Origin: Pseudolabrys taiwanensis
GTDB lineage: Bacteria; Pseudomonadota; Alphaproteobacteria; Rhizobiales; Xanthobacteraceae
Reading direction: 5' to 3'
Assembly (NCBI RefSeq): GCF_003367395.1
Contig: NZ_CP031417.1
Coordinates: 744,001 to 808,000 of the forward strand
Length of the DNA: 64,000 nt
Shown: in pieces, positions 7,849 to 14,995 of the stretch
Position numbering within the stretch: the first letter of the stretch is position 1
How the letters are laid out: each line of letters opens with the position of its first letter
Notes under the pieces: generated by a model
Seen by the model: the letters and a program-made list of their open reading frames with translations, nothing else
Database searches by the model: none
What the model was told of the DNA's origin: nothing
Translations under genes and position numbers: made by a program

Positions 7849-9183
7849 ATGCGTGCCGTTCGTGGAGCTTTTTGTGTTTGTGCTATTTCAAGCTTGGTTG
7901 TTCTGGCAGGTGCGTGCTCATCGGTACCCGTGAGTGATGAAGCGGAAACATCCCTCGCATTTGCGCCGACACCGGCGAAATACAGTTGGATGTTGCCGAG
8001 AACGCTGGTCAATGTGACAGCAGTTTACACGTTGACTGACTGCAACGATGCCACCGGCTGGTCCATCTCACCCGCGGTCACGATCAGTAATACGTCAGCG
8101 CCCGACATCAATCTTGGCCCGGACTTTCCTGACGGCGTGATCTCCATCCGGCCGGAGGACTACAAGTCGTTCTGGCGAGATAATAACTTCACCGTCAAAA
8201 CGAGTTCGGCGACCCACATTCTGTCCTATCTCGGTGCGCAACCCACGAACCAAGTAGGTCCAATCCTCGGGACGCTGGTCGGTACTGCCGCCAAGTTCGC
8301 GGCCATCGGATTAGGGGTACCGGCAGTGGCGGCAGTTCCCGTCAATGATTTGAAATGTGGTCCTGCGAAGGCGGTCATCGCGCAGGTAAAAACACTGCAG
8401 GATAAGCTCGTCGATCCGAAGGTGACGCCGGAGGATATCAAGAACGTCCCGCCGCAAATTGCATCCTTGCAGAGCGCGCTCACCATTACTGTGCAAAGTC
8501 AATTCGACCCCGGTCGGCGCCCCGTCCAAATAGATGTCAAGACCGGTTTGGCACCGCTTGGGTCACTGCGGCCGACTTTGACTCAACTCGAACAATCCAA
8601 GTGGTTTGCGACTGCCGCAATCGCAAAGCAAGCCTTCAAGTCCAGCCGCGACCTGCGTATCGATGTCTTCCTCAACTTGCGAGAGGCATTTCCAGCAGAT
8701 GCGTTGAAGGCAGCGCTCCAATGCAGCGATGAACGCAAATGCATGCTTGATCGGGTAGAGGCTCCCAAAGGCACCCTGTTCCGGGAGGTAGCGTACATTC
8801 CGGTTGAGGCCTACCACCGCAGTGAGGCAGCGAAACCGGTGCTCAAGAAGACGTTGCCCTTCGGCCAGTTTGGCGCGCCCCGAAGTCTGCCACAGACCGC
8901 GGGACTGTTCGAGCAGATGACCTGGAGCCTGACCTTTTTGGACACTGGCGAAATAACCGACAGCCAGTTCACAAGTAAAGCGACGGGCTTGGCTGCGTCG
9001 ACGCTCTTTTCCAATGTGGCAAACACCGCCAACTCGATAGCGAGCGAGAGCCGCAATGCGGCCGTGGCCATGGACCCAGACACCACGCGGCTGCAGAACG
9101 AAAACGCTGCCCTAAAGGCACAAATTGACAACATCAACTACACCCAGCAGCTTAAGGGACTGCTGGCCACCAACGGCAAGTGA
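7849..9183 (+). CDS. Putative lipoprotein with C-terminal coiled coil
   Basis: Protein of 444 aa, unknown family. An export signal at residues 1-23 ends in LAGACS, an acceptable lipobox, so it is probably a lipoprotein. The middle contains a Gly/Ala-rich hydrophobic segment (about residues 143-165) and several Cys residues outside the signal (CND, LKCGP, LQCSDERKC), consistent with an exported disulfide-containing protein. The last 40 residues form a short heptad-like helix (TRLQNENAALKAQIDN). Start chosen for the purine-rich AGGGGGG site just upstream. It converges with the metalloprotease gene, with a single base between their stops. Function unknown. Confidence 0.75.
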   Translation: MRAVRGAFCVCAISSLVVLAGACSSVPVSDEAETSLAFAPTPAKYSWMLPRTLVNVTAVYTLTDCNDATGWSISPAVTISNTSAPDINLGPDFPDGVISIRPEDYKSFWRDNNFTVKTSSATHILSYLGAQPTNQVGPILGTLVGTAAKFAAIGLGVPAVAAVPVNDLKCGPAKAVIAQVKTLQDKLVDPKVTPEDIKNVPPQIASLQSALTITVQSQFDPGRRPVQIDVKTGLAPLGSLRPTLTQLEQSKWFATAAIAKQAFKSSRDLRIDVFLNLREAFPADALKAALQCSDERKCMLDRVEAPKGTLFREVAYIPVEAYHRSEAAKPVLKKTLPFGQFGAPRSLPQTAGLFEQMTWSLTFLDTGEITDSQFTSKATGLAASTLFSNVANTANSIASESRNAAVAMDPDTTRLQNENAALKAQIDNINYTQQLKGLLATNGK

Positions 9184-9184
9184 A

Positions 9185-10537
9185 TTATCGGTCGAAGACC
9201 TTCAATGCGCCTTGTGTTTTGCTCAGACTGTTCACCTTGAGAGCCTGATCGAGAAGCTGATCGCGGTCCTTTTTTACGGGCTCCGGCAGCGCCGCATGCG
9301 GAAGGGCGTTTTTCTCGCTCTTGAGAAAGTCCTCCGCCTGCTTGCTGCCAGTGAGGGCATAGCCCTGCAGTGATTGGATAGCGAGGTCGCGGGTGAGCGA
9401 CTGGATATCGCCCTCGTCGAGCGGCGTTTGTGCAGATGTTTTTGCCGGCATCAGGCGCTGCCAGAATTGCGGGTCCTGCGCGGTCTTCAAGACCGTTACC
9501 TTGTCGTCGTTGAGCTTGTAGCGATTGGCGATGGTGCCAATCGAGGTGAGGGCCGCGAAATGGGCCAACGCATCGGGGCTGTCCACTCCGTCGACAATCG
9601 GCGTGCGAATGAGCTTCTCCAGCACCGGAATCGTCTCGGGCGTGCCGATTACGGCCAATAGCGCAACGATGTTGTTCTTAAAGTTGAGATAGCTGGGGTC
9701 AAACAGAAGGGTTTCCGCTGTCCTTACCTGATCTTTGTAGGCTTCGGCAGCAGAGATCTGTTCTACGCCGAACGGCTTCTTCACAAACTCTTCCAGTGGA
9801 ACGGGTGAGGCGTTCTTATCCGCGGGGGATGCGCTCTCTGCGGGCATAATTCTCGGTACAGCCATTGCCGCACTATTGTTGCCGTCGTTCGGCGAAGCGG
9901 CGCCCGCGACCATCAATGCGCCCGGCCGAAGACCCGCGTAAACTTCACATTCTTCGATGGCGACGCGCACGGTAGCGGGTGAGATACCCGGCGCCATGAC
10001 GTCAAGGTTATCGGCGTCATTGTGTGGCAATCCAAGTGTATGGCCGAGTTCATGCAGCCAGGTGACAGGCTCAACTCCCTGGTTGAAAGTATGGTCTAGC
10101 CCTGGAAAGGTTCGCACCACGACCATGCTGGTGCCGGGCACCGGGGAACAACCGAGCGCTCCGCCTCGCAAGATCGGTCCGGAGCACCAGCTAATACGCT
10201 GCACCACCTTGACGCACGGCACCGAAGTTAACTTCTCAAAGTCAAGGCCGGTGGCCACGCTGCGCGGCAAGTCATCATCATAGGATGTTATCGGCCCGAC
10301 TCTGCGCACCGCTAGTTTATCACAGGACGGTGCGTCGCTTGAGGCCTGAGAGAGGATTTGGGTGGCTCGCGCGAGGACCTGATCCAGTTCGCTCTCGGTG
10401 AAATCAATCTTGGCGAACTTCATTACGCACAGGTCGTACGTTTTGCCTGAACCTGCATTCTGCGCGTAGGCGAGACCAATGTTCGCGAGAAGAAACGCGC
10501 AGCTCAAAAGCATCGACCTGAGAATAAGGATTTTCAT
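9185..10537 (-). CDS. Exported metzincin-type zinc metalloprotease
   Basis: Protein of 450 aa with a signal peptide (about residues 1-26, ending AYAQ). It carries the extended zinc motif HELGHTLGLPH at residues 162-172, i.e. HExxHxxGxxH with Glu163 as catalytic base, and a downstream Met in LDVMAPG (residue 181) that fits the metzincin Met-turn. Resemblance is to matrixin or archaemetzincin-like proteases; Cys pairs nearby suggest disulfides. The C-terminal half (from about 240) is helical, possibly HEAT-like, and unlike known protease prodomains. I chose ATG 10537 because GGGGGC precedes it and it opens the signal peptide. Convergent with the lipoprotein gene; substrate unknown. Confidence 0.8.
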   Translation of the reverse strand: MKILILRSMLLSCAFLLANIGLAYAQNAGSGKTYDLCVMKFAKIDFTESELDQVLARATQILSQASSDAPSCDKLAVRRVGPITSYDDDLPRSVATGLDFEKLTSVPCVKVVQRISWCSGPILRGGALGCSPVPGTSMVVVRTFPGLDHTFNQGVEPVTWLHELGHTLGLPHNDADNLDVMAPGISPATVRVAIEECEVYAGLRPGALMVAGAASPNDGNNSAAMAVPRIMPAESASPADKNASPVPLEEFVKKPFGVEQISAAEAYKDQVRTAETLLFDPSYLNFKNNIVALLAVIGTPETIPVLEKLIRTPIVDGVDSPDALAHFAALTSIGTIANRYKLNDDKVTVLKTAQDPQFWQRLMPAKTSAQTPLDEGDIQSLTRDLAIQSLQGYALTGSKQAEDFLKSEKNALPHAALPEPVKKDRDQLLDQALKVNSLSKTQGALKVFDR

Positions 10538-11182
10538 TGTTGCCCCCAACAATTCGCCTGGAGCGATTAGGCTACACCACCTATGATTGTGGACGGAAGG
10601 GGCCATCTTTGAAGGCCCGACTCGATGTTCGCGTTTTGTTCATTTGAGCATGAAACGTCAAGGAGAATTATCCGCCGCAGTCATCGACAAGATCTGGCCA
10701 CCAGATCGCGCTTGAGCAGCATTTTACGGCGGAGAACCACGACGCGGTCGAGCGAGCGCGGCACCAACTCGGCGCCTGTCCGCTCGGGCACTTCGTGCGC
10801 AGGAATGATGTCGACTGTTCGTCAAACTGTTCGTCGACATTGCGCAAGGGATAAAGACGCAACATACGATTGCCGCAATCGCGGCAAGACCGTTGTCGCG
10901 ACCACTATTTGTCCTGCAAAGTGCACGCAGCAGAAGTGCGGAGCATGTTGGAATATTTTAGCACATGTTTTAGCACAACCGTTTAGTCACTAGCAGAAAA
11001 CGCTAATAAATCCGCCAACATTCGTTATGCCACATGCGAATGAAATTCGCGCACCAAACCAAATTACGCGCCGATTTCGCCGGCTATCTATAAATAAAAC
11101 AATGAGTTGGTTTGATTGACGTATACAGTTTTCTCTAGCACGCTCTTAGCACGTTTCAGAGCAATTAAGTGAAAGAACAGGG
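10538..11182. other. Gene-free stretch upstream of the integrase
   Basis: No credible coding frame. It holds the right att-like block and, at 11136-11152, a further pair of TAGCAC direct repeats close to the integrase start. The remainder shows nothing I can name. Confidence 0.45.
10951..11023 (+). repeat. att-like block, right copy
   Basis: Counterpart of 7311-7380. It contains two TTTTAGCAC repeats (about 12 bases apart), then AGCAGAAAAC, AATAAATC and CATTC in the same order. Paired short direct repeats beside an integrase gene resemble arm-type integrase binding sites; this is inference. Confidence 0.45.
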
Positions 11183-12412
11183 ATGGCTGCGCGCCACAAA
11201 ATCCTCGGTGGCAAGGTCCATCTATACAAACGCGAAGATGGCCGCTTCTGGCAATGTGCGGCCACCGTCAACGGCAAGCAGTATCGGGAAAGTACAGGCA
11301 AGGACGAACTCGCCCAAGCCGAGGATGTCGCCGAGAACTGGTATTACGAGCTGCGCGGAATGTTCAAGCGTGGCGAGCTTGTAAAACCGACTGAGGTTGA
11401 GAAGACCTTTGCCGAGGTCACGGAACTGTTCTTGCGAGAGTTTGCGGCTCTTACAGAGGGCCAGCGCCGCGTCGGGTATGTGAAACGCAAGGAATGGATC
11501 GCCCGCCGGCATCTGCTGCCGTTCATGGGCGACAAGCCGATATCGCAAGTGAACTCGGGTCTCATTCAGGAATACCGGCTTTGGCGGGTGGAGACGACGA
11601 AGGAAAAGCTCGGTCGTCCGCCGGCCCGTGGTACGGTCATTCAAGAAATCGTCGTCATCAGGCAGGTCCTCAAAACTGCCTTGCGCCGGCAGTGGATCGC
11701 GGGCCTGCCCGACCTCTCGCAGCCCTACCAAATGAACGGCAAGATATCGCACCGGGCCTGGTTCTCGCCGGATGAGTACCGCGCGCTCTACACGTTCACC
11801 CAGAAGTGGGCGAAGAACCCGCCGATCGCGAGATGCGCCTCACAGTACGTGCAACTTCATGACCTGATCCTCTTCATGGCGAACACCGGCATACGGCCCG
11901 ATGAGGCGGCTCGCCTTCAATATCGGGACGTTAGCGTCGTGGAAGACGACCGCAGCGGTGAAACCATCCTTGAAATCGAATGCCGTGGGAAGCGCGGCTA
12001 CGGACCTTGTAAGAGCACAGCCAACGCGGTGCCGGTCTTTCGGCGGTTGCAGAAACGCAACCAACCTTCGCCGACAGACCTTATTTTTCCAAAGCTGCCA
12101 CGTGAGCAGTTCAACACTGCCTTGGCGCAGTTGAATCTCAAGCACGACCGGGAGGGGCGGGTACGCACGTTCTACAGCCTGCGTCACACTTACATATCGT
12201 TCCGGCTTCTGGAAGGAGCGCACCTGCTGCAACTGGCCTGGAACTGCCGGACCAGCGTCGACATGATCGAGAAACACTACGCTGCTCACATCAAGACGAG
12301 GCTTGATGCGTCCGCGATTAACATGCGCAGGGGAGCCACGAATGCGAGCGGTAGGCCTGGATTGGTGGCCGCGAATGACGATAGCGGCGACGGCGCGGAG
12401 GAGGCGGCTTAG
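11183..12412 (+). CDS. Tyrosine recombinase / phage-type integrase
   Basis: Protein of 409 aa. An N-terminal arm-binding/SAM-like part (to about residue 185) is followed by the catalytic domain with Arg238 in NTGIRPDEA, Lys270 in CRGKRG, the YSLRHTY box (Arg334, His335; the first His of the usual HxxR is Tyr331), and the nucleophile Tyr366 in MIEKHYAAH. The LAWNCRTS segment replaces the common LGH. This subtype is frequent in rhizobial genomic islands. The ribosome site is weak. The upstream TAGCAC repeats may be its binding sites. It could be responsible for insertion of neighbouring cargo, though no transfer genes remain. Confidence 0.88.
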   Translation: MAARHKILGGKVHLYKREDGRFWQCAATVNGKQYRESTGKDELAQAEDVAENWYYELRGMFKRGELVKPTEVEKTFAEVTELFLREFAALTEGQRRVGYVKRKEWIARRHLLPFMGDKPISQVNSGLIQEYRLWRVETTKEKLGRPPARGTVIQEIVVIRQVLKTALRRQWIAGLPDLSQPYQMNGKISHRAWFSPDEYRALYTFTQKWAKNPPIARCASQYVQLHDLILFMANTGIRPDEAARLQYRDVSVVEDDRSGETILEIECRGKRGYGPCKSTANAVPVFRRLQKRNQPSPTDLIFPKLPREQFNTALAQLNLKHDREGRVRTFYSLRHTYISFRLLEGAHLLQLAWNCRTSVDMIEKHYAAHIKTRLDASAINMRRGATNASGRPGLVAANDDSGDGAEEAA

Positions 12413-12631
12413 CGGCGGCACTTTCGCCCTGCGTTGCACTCCCGTGGCCACGGCCATGCATGCGGCCATTCGACGGAAGATGGCCCAGCCGCGCGGCCCG
12501 GCAAGGCATCCAAACGTTTCCCCTGGGGGGCCCCTCGTTCGGAGCCTCCTTGCCCGGCCGCTGATGGCGGCAGGGCCAAAGGACTCCCGTCGGCCGCGAT
12601 GATGCAGCCGAAGTAAGAAGGGAGACCACAC

Positions 12632-12970
12632 ATGCCTACAAGCACAGCAACCGACAAAATCCGCCAGCTCAACGACGGTTTTCGCCGGAGCCTAATTTTC
12701 GGCGGCACCGTCTTGATGACGCCTGGGGTTCAGTCGTTGTCAGATTCCGGAAGGCAGGCCCTGTTCGAGGCCGTGCGCCGGTTCGACAGCTTCACAGCGG
12801 ACAACGATCCGCATGGCGAACACGACTTCGGCGCGATCGAACAGGCTGGCGTCCGTTTTTTCTGGAAGATCGACTATTACGACCTCCAGCATCGTTACGC
12901 TTCGCCAGATGCCGCTGACCCGAGTGTCACCCATCGTGTTCTGACAATAATGCGGGCGGACGAGTACTGA
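12632..12970 (+). CDS. DUF3768 domain protein
   Basis: Protein of 112 aa matching the DUF3768 pattern: IRQLNDGFRRS, then VLMTPGVQ, DPHGEHDFG and FFWKIDYYD. The family is found widely on alphaproteobacterial plasmids and conjugative elements and has no known function. GGGAG lies nine bases before the ATG. A strong hairpin follows the stop. A second, N-terminally truncated copy of this gene and its downstream DNA occurs about 6.1 kb away (18958-19348), on the other side of the iron-uptake cassette. Confidence 0.85.
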   Translation: MPTSTATDKIRQLNDGFRRSLIFGGTVLMTPGVQSLSDSGRQALFEAVRRFDSFTADNDPHGEHDFGAIEQAGVRFFWKIDYYDLQHRYASPDAADPSVTHRVLTIMRADEY

Positions 12971-13190
12971 GACGGCCGTCGTCCATCAAAAGAGGAGGCC
13001 CGTTCGGGCCTCCTCGCTTTCTGATTTCGGGAGCCGTCCGGGAATCTGACATTCCGCGTGCCGGAGCTTTGGAGAGGCTGCGTCTCGTGGCCGCGCAGGT
13101 GCGGGTGCTGCCTAAAATTCCTTTTGCTACTCAATGGCCCGTTTTGGCCCGCACGCTGGCTAAGTGCTAGCAGGGCCACATTTTGCCACT
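12812..13190 (+). repeat. Direct repeat, copy A (DUF3768 3' part plus downstream DNA)
   Basis: From CATGGCGAACACGAC to TTTTGCCACTTCTC this segment aligns with 18960-19348 throughout, by eye at roughly 80-90 percent identity, including the terminator. Together the copies bracket the FecI/FecR/TonB/PepSY genes. Confidence 0.8.
12992..13015 (+). terminator. Rho-independent terminator after DUF3768
   Basis: Perfect stem GAGGAGGCCCG / CGGGCCTCCTC with a two-base loop followed by gctttc. It lies 22 bases past the DUF3768 stop and is conserved in the second copy. Confidence 0.7.
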
Positions 13191-13329
13191 TCTCAACATC
13201 TAGCCCACGCCCTCTAGCTTAGAACTCATGTAAACTATTGGAATTGCGACGGAAATCGTACTCATGCTAAGGCTCGGGCTACCGTCAAAATAGTCGGATA
13301 TTGAGTGTTTGGCGTCGAGTACTTCGAAA

Positions 13330-13842
13330 ATGAGTGTCCGCACGATTGATATCGCTGGTCTGTATTCCGCCGAGCGGGGGCGGCTACGCCGGCTCATTCA
13401 TCGCCTCGTCGGCAACAGAACGACCGCCGACGATCTTGTGCAGCAGGCATTCGAAAAGCTGCTCAATGCCGCGTCTGGAAGCGGTATCGAAAATTGTCCG
13501 GCCTATCTGACGTGCACCGCCCGCAATCTTGCCTTCAATCATCTTCGCAACGAGGCACGCCGTTCGGAGGTTTTGGTCTCCGACGCCAATCTCAGTGCCA
13601 CAGCCGACGAGAGTCCATCTCCCGAAACCTCCGCAATCTACCGATGTGAACTTCGGTGGGTGCTCTCAGCCGTAGCGGCTCTTCCGCCACGTCGTCGCGA
13701 AGCGTTCGTCCTCAATAAATTCGAAGGAATGTCGTACGATGAGATCGCGGCCCGGTTGGGCGTGTCGCGCAATACGGTGATCACGCACATCGTTCTTGCA
13801 TTGACCGATCTTAATCGCCGGGTTGCCGGTGTGACGGCCTAG
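13330..13842 (+). CDS. ECF sigma factor, FecI type
   Basis: Protein of 170 aa. Region 2 (about residues 15-80, with TADDLVQQAFEKLL and ARNLAFNHLRNEAR) and region 4 (about 115-165, LPPRRREAFVLNKFEGMSYDEIAARLGVS) are both clear. This is the FecI-like iron-starvation class, which directs transcription of an adjacent outer-membrane receptor when released by FecR. The ATG at 13330 is chosen since the upstream codons lack similarity. It is followed by fecR, the receptor and a PepSY protein in the same direction, a classic cell-surface signalling order. No recognisable Fur or RirA site was seen upstream. Confidence 0.88.
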   Translation: MSVRTIDIAGLYSAERGRLRRLIHRLVGNRTTADDLVQQAFEKLLNAASGSGIENCPAYLTCTARNLAFNHLRNEARRSEVLVSDANLSATADESPSPETSAIYRCELRWVLSAVAALPPRRREAFVLNKFEGMSYDEIAARLGVSRNTVITHIVLALTDLNRRVAGVTA

Positions 13843-13922
13843 CTTTAACGACGAGGTCTTCTTCGAAATTGGTGCCGGCTGTTTTACTCCGGTATGCAGG
13901 GACGAGGAGGTGAGTAAATCGA

Positions 13923-14855
13923 ATGACGCAGGATGTGGACGATCCCGTAATCACCGAGGCCCTCAATTGGTTCGTGCGGCTGCGTGATGCCAAACTTAGC
14001 GAGTCCGACCGCCGGGCATTTGAGGCGTGGCTCGCGAAGGACGAGGCCCACGATGCAGCTCTGCGACACGCAGAGGCGCTCTGGAAGCGTTTCGACATCG
14101 CTCAGCCGGAGTTCGACAAGCTTCGCCATCCTTCGTCTCTTTCCCGCCGCAACCTCTTGCTGGGCTCCCTCGCGATTGCCGCTGGGAGCGCTGGTTTTTA
14201 TGCCGTCTATGGCCCTGATGTCTTCGTGGATCATCGAACCGCCATTGGAGAGCGCCGGACGATCTCCCTCGCTGACCAAAGTACGGTCGAACTCGGCAGC
14301 AATTCGGCATTGTCGCTCGCGTTTACCGCTGAGCGCCGTGAGGTCGTCCTTCACCGTGGAGAAGGCTTTTTCGACGTGGCGCCGGACGGGCAGCGTCCCT
14401 TTATCGTCCTTGCGGCTGGCGGAAGCACCAAAGCGCTCGGGACACGTTTCGACATCAAGTATGTCGACAACGTCGTAAACGTCGCTGTCATCGAGCACGC
14501 CGTTACGGTCGAAGCGGCTTCGTCGCCGATCTTGATGATCGATAAGGGTTGGCAGGTCTGTTACGATAAAGCGCGTTTGAGCAAGCCCTCGCCCGCGAAT
14601 TTGGAATCTGTCGAAGCTTGGCGGCGGGATCGGCTGGTGTTTGATGACGTACCGCTTCGAAGAGTCTTGGCTGAGCTCGATCGCTATCGTCGTGGGCGGA
14701 TCGTGCTGCTGGACAATCAGGTCGGGAAAATAGCTGTGACCGCTATTTTCGATACCAAGCAGGTGGACGCGGCCCTTAGGACCATAGCGGACACACTGCC
14801 GGTCCGGATATTTCATGCGACAGACTACCTCACTCTCGTGTCCGCCGCAGGCTAG
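13923..14855 (+). CDS. FecR-family anti-sigma/sigma regulator
   Basis: Protein of 310 aa with a DUF4880 N-terminal domain (about 8-50, ALNWFVRLRDAKLSESDRRAFEAWL starts it), one membrane helix (about 76-95, following SRRN), the periplasmic FecR domain (about 105-205) and a C-terminal DUF4974-like STN-interacting domain (245-305). It should sit in the inner membrane, bind the sigma factor in the cytoplasm and receive the signal from the receptor's N-terminal STN domain in the periplasm. GAGGAGG lies upstream of the ATG. It is placed between the sigma factor and receptor genes. Confidence 0.88.
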   Translation: MTQDVDDPVITEALNWFVRLRDAKLSESDRRAFEAWLAKDEAHDAALRHAEALWKRFDIAQPEFDKLRHPSSLSRRNLLLGSLAIAAGSAGFYAVYGPDVFVDHRTAIGERRTISLADQSTVELGSNSALSLAFTAERREVVLHRGEGFFDVAPDGQRPFIVLAAGGSTKALGTRFDIKYVDNVVNVAVIEHAVTVEAASSPILMIDKGWQVCYDKARLSKPSPANLESVEAWRRDRLVFDDVPLRRVLAELDRYRRGRIVLLDNQVGKIAVTAIFDTKQVDAALRTIADTLPVRIFHATDYLTLVSAAG

Positions 14856-14916
14856 CCAAGGCGACCGATTTTTTTAAAAAGACATTCATTTGCTGCGTGC
14901 CCCCCGGTGTCAATTA

Positions 14917-14945
14917 CATGAGGGGGCGCGGGGGGTGCCCTCATG
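14917..14945 (+). promoter_or_regulatory. Inverted repeat in the receptor leader
   Basis: CATGAGGG and CCCTCATG form a perfect eight-base stem around a G-rich loop, about 50 bases before the receptor start. It could be an attenuator, a transcript-stability hairpin or a repressor site. No T-tract follows. Confidence 0.4.
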
Positions 14946-14995
14946 ACCGCTGATCCGCCGCACGGGATCGGCTCGTAAGTGAGGCAAGACAGTAT

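Noticed and set aside
10625..10993. 122-codon frame between the metzincin and integrase genes
   Set aside because: Composition is unlike a protein (many Arg/Thr/Ser), and it runs into the att-like block.
11000..11030. tRNA gene 3' end as integration target
   Set aside because: No cloverleaf or T-arm sequence could be drawn near the integrase or the att-like blocks.
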